Assembly (NCBI RefSeq): GCF_000422805.1 | Contig: NZ_KE383922.1 | Span: 1-64,000, forward strand | Direction of reading: 5' to 3' | DNA length: 64,000 nucleotides | Origin: Nocardioides halotolerans DSM 19273 | Lineage (GTDB): Bacteria; Actinomycetota; Actinomycetes; Propionibacteriales; Nocardioidaceae | Part shown: positions 51,551 to 61,339 of the stretch, one piece after another | Layout: each line of letters opens with the position of its first letter | Position numbering within the stretch: the stretch's first letter is position 1 | The notes under the pieces: model-generated | Database searches by the model: none | The model's input: only the letters and a program-made list of their open reading frames with translations | What the model was told of the DNA's origin: nothing | Made by a program: the position numbers and the translations under genes

Positions 51551-52063
51551 TCAGCCAGTCTGACGTGCACCGGCGGCGTCGGCCGCGGCCTCGAGCTCGC
51601 TGACCACGATCTTGCGCATCCGCAGCATCGCCTCGGTGGCGGCGGTGGCGCGGGCCGGGTCGGGGTCTCCCATAAGCTCGTAGAGGCGTCGCGGCACGAT
51701 CTGCCACGACAGCCCGAACCGGTCGCGGAGCCAGCCGCACACCGACTCCTCGCCGCCGTCGGCGGTCAGGGCGCTCCAGTAGTGGTCGACCTCGGCCTGG
51801 TCGGCGCAGGTCACCGAGAACGACACCGTCTCGGTGAAGCCGGCGTGCTCGGGCCCGCCGTTGATGCCCCGGAAGGTCAGCCCGTCGAGCGTGAACTCGC
51901 CCGCCATGACCGTGCCCGGCTCGCCCGGGCCCGCAACGGTGTAGCGGGCCAGGTGGCCGACCCGCGAGTTGGGGAAGACCGCGGTGTAGAACTCCGCGGC
52001 CTCCTCGAGCTCGTGGTCGAACCAGAGACAGGGGCTGATGGCGGTGCCGGCGGCGAGAGTCAT
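51551..52063 (-). CDS. VOC/PhnB-like protein
   Basis: 170 aa. PhnB-like VOC fold: CLWFDHELEEAAEFYTAVFPNS, GLTFRGINGGPEH, SVTCADQAEVDHYWSALTADGGEESVCGWLRDRFGLSWQIVPRRL. This pattern is often annotated 3-demethylubiquinone methyltransferase-like but is not a methyltransferase. Two-gene unit with the EEP protein downstream. Confidence 0.85.
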   Translation of the reverse strand: MTLAAGTAISPCLWFDHELEEAAEFYTAVFPNSRVGHLARYTVAGPGEPGTVMAGEFTLDGLTFRGINGGPEHAGFTETVSFSVTCADQAEVDHYWSALTADGGEESVCGWLRDRFGLSWQIVPRRLYELMGDPDPARATAATEAMLRMRKIVVSELEAAADAAGARQTG

Positions 52064-52127
52064 GCGAGGTCAGACCGCGCGGCGTACGCCGACTCATCGC
52101 CAGCAGGGGTGGCGCCGCTCCTTTCCC

Positions 52128-52133
52128 TAGACT
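52128..52133 (+). promoter_or_regulatory. Leaderless -10 element of nadE
   Basis: TAGACT, six bases before GTG 52140. No Shine-Dalgarno, so the mRNA probably starts at the GTG. Confidence 0.55.
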
Positions 52134-52139
52134 CGAACC

Positions 52140-54173
<2,034 letters not shown>

Positions 54174-54262
54174 GGCCCGCGCAGGCCCGGCGCAGCAACG
54201 GCTCTGGGCTACCCAAACTGGGGGACGCCGGTTGCCCGCCGCGCCGCGACTCGTCATGGTGG

Positions 54263-55687
54263 ATGCCAATGTCCCCCAACATCCCCTCGCGCCGTCGCGC
54301 CCTCAACGTCCTCGCCCTGCTCCTGCCGCTGGTCCTCGCGCCGCTGCCGGGTTCCGCCCAGAACGCGCCGCCCGGCGCCGACTCTCACCGATCGAGCCGG
54401 ACGCCCACGGTGTACATGAAGCTCGTCAAGCAGCAGGTGACGGCGAAGCAGCGGGCGCGCGTGAAGATCGCGCTGGGCACCCGCAGCGCCCGCTCGCACG
54501 CCCCCGGTGCGCTGCAGCGGGCGGCCCTCGGCTCGGGCAAGGTCGCGGTCGTGGTCGTGGGGAAGAAGGGCAAGCCGAGGACGATCGGCGGCACCCTCGT
54601 CAAGGGCAAGGACGTGGTCCGCCTCCCGAAGCTGAGGCCGGGCATCTACAAGGTGCGCGCCAGGTTCCTCGGCAACCAGCTGCTCGGCCGGGCCAAGTCG
54701 AAGATCCGCACCCTCAGGGTCGTCGGTGCCGGCGGCGGCGGTGGTGGCGGAGCGGCCGGCTGTGCCTCGTCCACGCCGTACTCGCCCGACGGGCCCGACG
54801 GCAGCGGCGGCTGCTTCCCCGGCACGGCCAACACCGGTCCGACCAAGGCGGCGACCGCCATGGCGACCTACTCGGGCTCGTGCACCATCAGCACGCCCAA
54901 CGTCGTGATCGACTCCAAGGTGGTCAACTGCCGCACCCTGAACATCACCAGCGGCGGCAGCGGCTTCGTGCTGAGGAACTCCTACCTCAACGGCTCGATC
55001 GTCCAGTCCGGGGGCGCCGCGCCGTACACCGTCCAGGACTCGTTCATCGACAGCGGCGTCCAGTTCCCCGCCTGCAGCGACGGGAGCTGCCCGGCCGGCA
55101 AGTACGCCTGCGGTGACCTCGGCAACACGACCTCGGACTGCGGCGTCAACGGGTCGAACTTCACGATCCTGCGCACGGAGATCATCAACACCAACCGGGC
55201 GGCGTACTGCGAGCGCAACTGCCTGATCCAGGACAGCTACTTCCACGGCACGAACCTGTGGCCGGACCCGAGCAACGGCGCGCACGCCTCCTCGGTGCGC
55301 ATGGAGCAGGGGCTCACGCTGCGGCACAGCTCGATCCACTGCTCGTTCACCGGACCGTTCACCAACGGTGACATCGGCTGCTCGGCGGACCTGACCGGCT
55401 ACCCGGACTTCACCGCGATCAAGAACAACACGATCGACGCCAACCTGTTCGTGGCCAGCCCGCGAAGCGGATTCTGCGCCTACGGCGGCGCCACGCCCGA
55501 CAAGCCCTACTCAGGTGACCCGACCAACGCCACCAACCAGAAGTTCACCAACAACGTCTTCCAGCGCGGCGCCAACCGCAAGTGCGGCTCCTACGGACCG
55601 GTGACGAACTTCGACAAGTCCCGCAGCGGCAACGCCTGGTCCGGCAACATTTGGGACGACGGGACGGCGGTCGCCGCGTCGAACTGA
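54263..55687 (+). CDS. Secreted beta-helix repeat protein
   Basis: 474 aa. Signal peptide (ALNVLALLLPLVLAPLPGSAQ), an Ig-like beta domain (about 50-150), a poly-Gly linker (about 158-166), then a right-handed parallel beta-helix with asparagine-rich turns (VVNCRTLNITSGGSGFVLRNSYLNG; FTILRTEIINTN; FTAIKNNTIDANLF) and about twelve Cys. Such proteins bind or cleave polysaccharides, but no lyase or hydrolase residues are clear. ATG 54263 or 54269. Confidence 0.85.
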   Translation: MPMSPNIPSRRRALNVLALLLPLVLAPLPGSAQNAPPGADSHRSSRTPTVYMKLVKQQVTAKQRARVKIALGTRSARSHAPGALQRAALGSGKVAVVVVGKKGKPRTIGGTLVKGKDVVRLPKLRPGIYKVRARFLGNQLLGRAKSKIRTLRVVGAGGGGGGGAAGCASSTPYSPDGPDGSGGCFPGTANTGPTKAATAMATYSGSCTISTPNVVIDSKVVNCRTLNITSGGSGFVLRNSYLNGSIVQSGGAAPYTVQDSFIDSGVQFPACSDGSCPAGKYACGDLGNTTSDCGVNGSNFTILRTEIINTNRAAYCERNCLIQDSYFHGTNLWPDPSNGAHASSVRMEQGLTLRHSSIHCSFTGPFTNGDIGCSADLTGYPDFTAIKNNTIDANLFVASPRSGFCAYGGATPDKPYSGDPTNATNQKFTNNVFQRGANRKCGSYGPVTNFDKSRSGNAWSGNIWDDGTAVAASN

Positions 55688-55719
55688 CGCCCGCACCGAC
55701 CATCCCGCCGTTTGCCTCG

Positions 55720-55748
55720 CCTTAGCCCGCTGCAGGTGCGGCCTTAGC
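55720..55748 (+). promoter_or_regulatory. Candidate OmpR-type regulator boxes
   Basis: CCTTAGC at 55720-55726 and again at 55742-55748, 22 bases apart (two turns), about 53 bases before ATG 55801. A weaker CGTTTGC lies at 55709 in the same 11-bp phase. The same box occurs three times ahead of the response regulator at 58613. Confidence 0.6.
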
Positions 55749-55800
55749 GGCGCCCGCGACAACGTCTCCGTGTCAGATCAGTCGATCGCACGGAGGACTC

Positions 55801-56184
55801 ATGAAGAAGGCACTGCTGGCGCTCGCCGCGGTGATCGTGGCGACCGCTCTCGGAGTGGGCGCCTGGGCGGCGTTCGGCGCCGAGAACGACGACGAGACCA
55901 CGCAGCGCGGGACCTGCGAGGGCAGGTCGACCGAGCTGTCGGTCGAGCGTGACGAGGGCGGCGTGGAGGTCTCCTTCGAGCTGCAGTCGACCGCGGCCGG
56001 TGAGACCTGGGACGTCGTGCTCGCCCAGGGCGAGACGACCCTCCTCGAGGGCCAGCGCCAGACCGACGAGGACGGCGAGCTCGACCTCGACGCACCCGCC
56101 GCCGACGACGGCAGCGACGAGTTCACGGCCACCGCCACGCCATCCGCCGGCGGGGAGCCCTGCACCGCCACCCTCACCCGCTGA
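55801..56184 (+). CDS. Small secreted or lipid-anchored protein A
   Basis: 127 aa. Signal/anchor helix (LLALAAVIVATALGVGAWAAFG), then a beta-rich domain with two Cys (RGTCEGRSTELSVE; GEPCTATL). It is paralogous to the next gene, sharing RG-C-x5-EL-V followed by a G-x-W-x-V-V motif. CGGAGG before ATG. Probably regulated by the two-component system at 56610-58613 via the CCTTAGC boxes. Function unknown. Confidence 0.8.
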   Translation: MKKALLALAAVIVATALGVGAWAAFGAENDDETTQRGTCEGRSTELSVERDEGGVEVSFELQSTAAGETWDVVLAQGETTLLEGQRQTDEDGELDLDAPAADDGSDEFTATATPSAGGEPCTATLTR

Positions 56185-56207
56185 TCCAGCCGATCCGAGG
56201 AGAAGAC

Positions 56208-56600
56208 ATGAACCGCACCACCGCACTGATCAGCGCCGCCACGCTCGTGGCCGCTCCGCTGTCCACCCTGCTCGTCGCCACGCCGGCGTCCGCCGACACC
56301 ACCAAGCGCGGTGCGTGCGGCCAGGGGAGCTACGAGCTCCAGGTCGACCGCGAGGACCGCGAGGACGGGGGCGGCTTCGAGGTCAGTGCCGACCTCGACC
56401 GGCTCGCGCCGGGCTCGCGCTGGACCGTCGTGGTCAAGCACGACGGCGCCCGGGTCGGCAAGGTGACCCGGACCGCCGACCGGGAGGGCGAGATCGATGT
56501 CGACGTGCACCGGCCCGACACCCGGGGCCGGGACACCTTCCGCTTCAAGGCCGTGTCTGCCGGCGGCGCGAGGTGCGCCGCCACCATCACGGTCGGCTAG
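56208..56600 (+). CDS. Small secreted protein B, paralog of A
   Basis: 130 aa with a signal peptide (ALISAATLVAAPLSTLLVATPASA). RGACGQGSYELQVDREDREDGGGFEVSADLDRLAPGSRWTVVV aligns with protein A, with the same two-Cys layout (late Cys in GARCAATITV). GAGGAG precedes the ATG. Same operon as A, 23 bases on. Function unknown. Confidence 0.82.
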   Translation: MNRTTALISAATLVAAPLSTLLVATPASADTTKRGACGQGSYELQVDREDREDGGGFEVSADLDRLAPGSRWTVVVKHDGARVGKVTRTADREGEIDVDVHRPDTRGRDTFRFKAVSAGGARCAATITVG

Positions 56601-56609
56601 GACACGTTT

Positions 56610-57923
56610 TCAGGGCGCACCCAGCTCGACGACCACCCGGGCCCCGCCGAGAGCGGACCGACCCAGCGACAGGCCGCCACCGGACTCGGTGGCGGTCCTG
56701 TCGACTATGGAGAGCCCCAGCCCGGTCGAGCCGGCCCCGGACGTGCCGCGGCGCACGACGTCGAGGCCGTCGGGGAACCCGGGTCCGCCGTCCTCGACGG
56801 TGAGGAGCAGGCCCCCGCCGTCGCGCGGCGCCAGGGAGACGGCCACACCGGTCCCGTCCGCGGTATGGGTGAAGACGTTGTCGAGCAGCGCGTCGACCAG
56901 GGCGACGAGGTCCTCCTCCGCCGCGCGGACCGGCACCGGCCCCGGCACCGTCGATCCGAAGCGGAAGCTGCGGTCCTGCTCCTCGGCCAGCGGCTCCCAG
57001 TACCGCACCCGGTCCGAGAGCACCGCTCGTCCGTCGACGGCGGCCACCAGGCCCTCGCGCTCGGACCGTCTCGCCTCGCGCACCACGTGGTCGACCATCG
57101 CCTCGAGCTCGTCGAGGTCCGCGGAGAGCCGGGCTCGGTCGTCGGCGTCGGGCAGCCCCTCTGCGCGCAGCCGCAGCGTGGTGATCGGCGTCCGCAACCG
57201 GTGCGAGAGGTCCGCCACGCCCGCTCGCTCCCGCTCGAGCAGCACCTCGATCCGGGCGACCAGCCGGGTGAGGGCGGCGGACAGCTCGCGGACCTCCGCG
57301 GGCCCGGTCGGCTCGACCGGCCGGGTCGGGCGGTGGCCGAGCGCACCGGCGTAGGTCGCTAGCGCCCGGATCGGCTGCACGAACGAGCGGCCCAGCCGGT
57401 CGGCGAGCACCAGTGCGCCGGCGAGCAGCGCCAGGCCCAGGGCCAGCAGCACCAGCCAGCTGCGCAGGATCCCGGACTCCGTCCACCCGGGCTCGTGCAC
57501 GACCACCCGGATCACGGGGGTGTTCTCGGGGCGCGCCGAGCTGCCTCCCAGGGAGACCGGAACCAGGATCTCCGCGCCGCCGTCGGCGTCGTCGAGCCGA
57601 GCCCGACCGGTCGTACGCGCGTCCGCCACGCGGTGGTCCTCGCCCGGGTCGGGCCCGAGGTCGGTCGCGTGGTCCTCGCCGGGGTAGAGGACCGTCGTGT
57701 CGATGCCAGTGCCGCGGTTGATCCGCGAGAGGTACACCTCGACGGTGCCCCGGTCGTCACCGGCGCCGGAGACCACGGTCTCGGTGGCCTGCACCTCGAG
57801 CGCGGCGCGCGAGATCCGGTCCTCGAGGGCGTAGCCGCGCAGCAGCAGCGCCATCGGCACCAGCATCGCCAGCAGCACCATCGCCACCGCCGCGGCGACC
57901 GTGGTGATCAGGCTGCGGCGCAC
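56610..57923 (-). CDS. Histidine kinase with HAMP
   Basis: 437 aa. Two membrane helices bracket an extracellular sensor (residues about 30-155) with Thr/Asp-rich sequence. HAMP is around ALVLADRLGRSFVQPIRALATYAG; phospho-acceptor His lies in RAGVADLSHRLRTPITTLR; ATPase boxes LLDNVFTH, VEDGGPGFPDG and GSTGLGLSIV follow. GTG 57923 is three bases after the regulator stop. It pairs with the OmpR-type regulator. Confidence 0.92.
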   Translation of the reverse strand: MRRSLITTVAAAVAMVLLAMLVPMALLLRGYALEDRISRAALEVQATETVVSGAGDDRGTVEVYLSRINRGTGIDTTVLYPGEDHATDLGPDPGEDHRVADARTTGRARLDDADGGAEILVPVSLGGSSARPENTPVIRVVVHEPGWTESGILRSWLVLLALGLALLAGALVLADRLGRSFVQPIRALATYAGALGHRPTRPVEPTGPAEVRELSAALTRLVARIEVLLERERAGVADLSHRLRTPITTLRLRAEGLPDADDRARLSADLDELEAMVDHVVREARRSEREGLVAAVDGRAVLSDRVRYWEPLAEEQDRSFRFGSTVPGPVPVRAAEEDLVALVDALLDNVFTHTADGTGVAVSLAPRDGGGLLLTVEDGGPGFPDGLDVVRRGTSGAGSTGLGLSIVDRTATESGGGLSLGRSALGGARVVVELGAP

Positions 57924-57926
57924 GGC

Positions 57927-58613
57927 TCAGTCCTCCGGCGCGGCCAGGCGCACGCCGACGCCGCGCACGGTGTGGACGTAGCGCGGCTCGGCGGCCGTCT
58001 CACCGAGCTTGCGGCGCAGCCAGGACAGGTGCACGTCGACCGTCTTGTCCGACCCGCCCCAGGCCTGCTGCCAGACCTCCGCGAGCAGCTCCTTCTTCGT
58101 CACGACCTCGCCGGCCCGCTCGGCGAGGTGGCGGAGCAGGTCGAACTCGCGTGGGGTGAGCTCGACCGGTGTGCCGTCGAGGGTGGTGCGCCGGGCGGCC
58201 ACGTCGAGCTCCAGCCCACCCACGACGAGGTTGTGCCGGGGCCTGCGGCCGCCGGCGGTGCGCCGCAGCACCGCGCGGATCCTGGCCTCGAGCTGGGTGG
58301 TCGTGTAGGGCTTCACGACGTAGTCGTCGGCTCCCGCGTCCAGGCAGCCCACCAGCGACGGGTCGTCGTCGCGGGCGCTGGCCACGATGACCGGGACCTC
58401 GCTCACCGCGCGCAGCATCGACAGCACCTGGGTGCCGTCGAGGTCGGGCAGCCCGAGGTCGAGGATCACGAGGTCGGGCCGGGTCTCGACCGCGCGCTGG
58501 AGGCCCTGCATGCCCGTCACGGCGGAGTCGACGGCGTACCCGCGCTGGTCCAGGGAGCGCATCAGCAACGGCCGGATCCGGTCGTCGTCCTCGATGATCA
58601 GCACCTGCACCAC
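57927..58613 (-). CDS. OmpR-type response regulator
   Basis: 228 aa. Receiver VQVLIIEDDDRIRPLLMRSL with phospho-acceptor Asp in LVILDLGLPDLDG, Lys in YVVKPY; winged helix ends DKTVDVHLSWLRRKLGETAAEPRYVHTVRGVGVRL. GTG 58613 is favoured because TAGGTT (58621-58626) lies seven bases ahead, which implies a leaderless mRNA. Three CCTTAGC-type boxes precede it. Adjacent kinase is its partner. Confidence 0.93.
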   Translation of the reverse strand: MVQVLIIEDDDRIRPLLMRSLDQRGYAVDSAVTGMQGLQRAVETRPDLVILDLGLPDLDGTQVLSMLRAVSEVPVIVASARDDDPSLVGCLDAGADDYVVKPYTTTQLEARIRAVLRRTAGGRRPRHNLVVGGLELDVAARRTTLDGTPVELTPREFDLLRHLAERAGEVVTKKELLAEVWQQAWGGSDKTVDVHLSWLRRKLGETAAEPRYVHTVRGVGVRLAAPED

Positions 58614-58620
58614 GCTGGTG

Positions 58621-58626
58621 AACCTA
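58621..58626 (-). promoter_or_regulatory. Leaderless -10 of the response regulator
   Basis: TAGGTT on the minus strand, seven bases before GTG 58613; no Shine-Dalgarno follows. Confidence 0.5.
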
Positions 58627-58662
58627 GCCGGGCCAGCCCGGCGCGAGGCCCGCCCGGCCATG

Positions 58663-58691
58663 CCTTAGCCGCGCCTTAGCACTGCCATAGC
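58663..58691. promoter_or_regulatory. Three-box array in an 11-bp period
   Basis: CCTTAGC (58663-58669), CCTTAGC (58674-58680) and CCATAGC (58685-58691) repeat every 11 bases, the typical spacing of OmpR/PhoB-family sites. They lie 50-78 bases upstream of the response regulator and 34-62 bases upstream of the divergent gene at 58725. Confidence 0.65.
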
Positions 58692-58724
58692 CCTCCGGGG
58701 GTGTTCGTCCGCGACGATGTCCGG

Positions 58725-59282
58725 GTGCCCCCGCCGTCGTCCCTGCGCCGCGGCCTGGTGTGGACCCTCGCGTGGCTGCTCGCGGCTGCGGCCTCGGTGG
58801 CCGTCGGCGTGGTCGTGATGGACCGCCTCGGCGCCAGCAACCGCGACCGTGGGCCGATCGGGGACAACGAGCTGATCAGGCAGGCCGAGCTCACCGAGGG
58901 GTCGGCGACCCCCGACCTGGACGCCCAGGTCGTCCGCCGCACGATCGAGGAGGAGTTCGGCGCCTTCGTGGTCGAGTGCCGCGGGATCTACGCGTTCGGC
59001 GTGGAGGCGCGCCCGGACGAGGCAGCCGGCTGGCGGACTGTCAGCTTCGAGCGCGGCCCGGACGACGACGTCGACGCCGTCTTCGCCCAGCAGGCCCGCT
59101 CGATCGACGTCGAGGTGTTCTGCAACCGCGGCGAGCCGACCGTTGCCGACATCGAGCGCAACGAGCTGCCCGAGGACGACTGTGCAGAACCCTCCACCCG
59201 CGCCCGGCAGCCGCCCGGACCCATAGGCTGGCGCCATGGGCAAGCAGGAAGACTTCGTGCTCCGGGCGCTCGAGGAGCGTGA
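58725..59282 (+). CDS. Single-pass membrane protein before glnA
   Basis: 185 aa. One membrane helix (GLVWTLAWLLAAAASVAVGVVVM), then an acidic extracellular part with two Cys (VVECRGIYAFGVEAR; VEVFCNRGEPT) and a Pro/Arg-rich tail. Function unknown. Start uncertain (58701 or 58725). Divergent from the regulator and sharing its box array. Its last 47 bases overlap glnA's start. Confidence 0.7.
   Translation: MPPPSSLRRGLVWTLAWLLAAAASVAVGVVVMDRLGASNRDRGPIGDNELIRQAELTEGSATPDLDAQVVRRTIEEEFGAFVVECRGIYAFGVEARPDEAAGWRTVSFERGPDDDVDAVFAQQARSIDVEVFCNRGEPTVADIERNELPEDDCAEPSTRARQPPGPIGWRHGQAGRLRAPGARGA
59224..59229 (+). promoter_or_regulatory. Leaderless -10 of glnA
   Basis: TAGGCT, six bases before ATG 59236, inside the 3' end of the overlapping upstream gene. 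Confidence 0.55.
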
Positions 59283-60573
59283 CGTCCGGTTCGTGAGGCT
59301 GTGGTTCACCGACGTGCTCGGGTTCCTCAAGTCGGTGGCCGTGGCGCCGGCCGAGCTCGAGGGCGCCTTCGCGGAGGGCATCGGCTTCGACGGGTCCGCG
59401 ATCGAGGGCTTGGCCCGCGTCTACGAGTCCGACATGCTGCTCAAGCCCGACCCGTCGACGTTCCAGATCCTGCCGTGGCGCGGCGAGGGTCCGACGACGG
59501 CCCGGATGTTCTGCGACATCGCGATGCCCGACGGCTCGCCGTCGTACGCCGACCCGCGGTTCGTCCTCAAGCGCACCCTGGCCACCGCCGCCGACAAGGG
59601 GTTCACGTTCTACACCCACCCCGAGATCGAGTTCTACCTGTTCAAGAACGTGCCCGAGGCGGGCGCGGAGCCCGTGCCGGTCGACCGCAGCGGCTTCTTC
59701 GACCACACCGCGCAGAGCAAGGGGTCGGACTTCCGGCGCGAGGCCATCACCATGCTCGAGTCGATGGGGATCTCGGTGGAGTTCAGCCACCACGAGGGCG
59801 GGCCCGGCCAGCAGGAGATCGACCTGAGGTACGCCGACGCGCTCAGCACGGCCGACAACATCATGACCTTCCGCACCGTGATCCGGGAGGTGGCGCTGAG
59901 CCAGGGCATCTGGGCGACGTTCATGCCCAAGCCGTTCACCACCCACCCCGGCTCGGGCATGCACACCCACGTCAGCCTCTTCGAGGGCGACCAGAACGCG
60001 TTCTACGAGGCGGGCTCGGAGTACCAGCTCTCGAAGGTCGGCCGCCAGTTCATCGCCGGCATCCTGGCGCACGCCCAGGAGATCAGCGTGATCACCAACC
60101 AGTGGGTCAACAGCTACAAGCGGATGATGTTCGGCGGCGAGGCGCCGTCCTACGTCTGCTGGGGCCACAACAACCGCAGCGCGATGATCCGGGTGCCGAT
60201 GTACAAGCCCCTCAAGGGCCAGTCGACCCGCATCGAGCTGCGCACCGTCGACGCCGCCTGCAACCCCTACCTCGCGTACGCCGTCACCCTCGCGGCCGGG
60301 ATGAAGGGCATCGACCAGGGCCTCGACCTGCCGCGCGAGGCCGAGGACGACGTGTGGTCGCTCACCGACAGGGAGCGCCGCAGCCTCGGCATCGAGCCGC
60401 TGCCCAAGAGCCTCTACGAGGCGATCGAGATCGCCGAGGGCTCCGAGCTGCTGGCCGAGACCCTCGGCGAGCACGTCTTCGACTTCTTCCTCCGCAACAA
60501 GCGCGCCGAGTGGGACGAGTACCGCGGCCAGGTCTCCGCCTTCGAGCGCGACCGCATGCTCCCGGTCGTCTGA
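59236..60573 (+). CDS. glnA2: Type I glutamine synthetase, GlnA2-type
   Basis: 445 aa. It joins ammonia to glutamate with ATP. N-terminal DVLGFLKSVAVAP and GFDGSAIEGLARVYESDMLLKPD, then the metal and ATP residues in THPEIEFYLF, EGGPGQQEIDLRYADAL, FMPKPFTTHPGSGMHTHVSL (GSGMH loop) and NRSAMIRVPMYKP. It lacks the adenylylation-tyrosine segment of GlnA1; the equivalent stretch reads LPKSLYEAIEIAEGSEL. Matches M. tuberculosis GlnA2 (Rv2222c, 446 aa) in length and in glnE linkage. Confidence 0.95.
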   Translation: MGKQEDFVLRALEERDVRFVRLWFTDVLGFLKSVAVAPAELEGAFAEGIGFDGSAIEGLARVYESDMLLKPDPSTFQILPWRGEGPTTARMFCDIAMPDGSPSYADPRFVLKRTLATAADKGFTFYTHPEIEFYLFKNVPEAGAEPVPVDRSGFFDHTAQSKGSDFRREAITMLESMGISVEFSHHEGGPGQQEIDLRYADALSTADNIMTFRTVIREVALSQGIWATFMPKPFTTHPGSGMHTHVSLFEGDQNAFYEAGSEYQLSKVGRQFIAGILAHAQEISVITNQWVNSYKRMMFGGEAPSYVCWGHNNRSAMIRVPMYKPLKGQSTRIELRTVDAACNPYLAYAVTLAAGMKGIDQGLDLPREAEDDVWSLTDRERRSLGIEPLPKSLYEAIEIAEGSELLAETLGEHVFDFFLRNKRAEWDEYRGQVSAFERDRMLPVV

Positions 60574-60589
60574 GCGCCGGCATCGCACC

Positions 60590-61339
60590 GTGAACGCGCG
60601 CATCCTGGTCGTGCAGCCCGAGCTCGACGACCCTCCGCACCTGTTCGGCGCCTGGCTGGAGGAGGCCGGGTGCGTGCTCGACGTCGTCCACCCGTACGCC
60701 GGCGAGGCGGTGCCCACGCTGGACGGCTACGCCGGCCTGCTCGTGATGGGCGGCGCGATGAGCGCCAACGACGACGAGGTCCTCGAGTGGATCGCCCCGG
60801 TCAAGGAGCTGGTCCGCGACGCCGTCGCCGAGGAGGTGCCCACCCTCGGGATCTGCCTGGGACACCAGCTGATCGGCAGCGCCCTCGGCGGCCGGGTCAC
60901 GCCCAACCCCGCGGGGCAGCAGGTCGGGCTGATCCCGGTCGGCTGGACCGACGCGGCGCAGGACGACCGGCTCTTCGCCGGGCTCGCGACGCCGCGGCGC
61001 GGCGTCCAGTGGAACTACGACGTGGTCGTCGAGCCGCCGCCGGGCGCGGTGATCCTGGCGCAGACTGCGGGCGGCGAGATCCAGGTCGCCCGCTACGGCC
61101 CGGCCGCCTGGGGCGTCCAGCTGCATCCCGAGGTCGACGAGAGCATCGTCGGCACCTGGGTCACCGACTCCGAGCGCGGCGAGCTCGCCGGCCGCGGCCT
61201 CGACGCCGACGAGCTGCTCGGCGAGATCAAGGAGGCCAGGGAGGAGCTCGACCACGCCTGGGCGCCGCTGGCCGCGGGGTTCGCGGACATCGCGCTGGGC
61301 GCGCCCCCCGCCCGCCCGGTGCCTGGCCGGGCGGGATGA
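60590..61339 (+). CDS. Type 1 glutamine amidotransferase
   Basis: 249 aa. Nucleophile Cys in TLGICLGHQLIGSALGG, His-Glu in GVQLHPEVDE. GuaA-like class I amidotransferase of unknown acceptor. It lies 16 bases after glnA and its stop overlaps glnE's ATG, so the three are one unit. It may process glutamine or a gamma-glutamyl compound. Confidence 0.92.
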   Translation: MNARILVVQPELDDPPHLFGAWLEEAGCVLDVVHPYAGEAVPTLDGYAGLLVMGGAMSANDDEVLEWIAPVKELVRDAVAEEVPTLGICLGHQLIGSALGGRVTPNPAGQQVGLIPVGWTDAAQDDRLFAGLATPRRGVQWNYDVVVEPPPGAVILAQTAGGEIQVARYGPAAWGVQLHPEVDESIVGTWVTDSERGELAGRGLDADELLGEIKEAREELDHAWAPLAAGFADIALGAPPARPVPGRAG

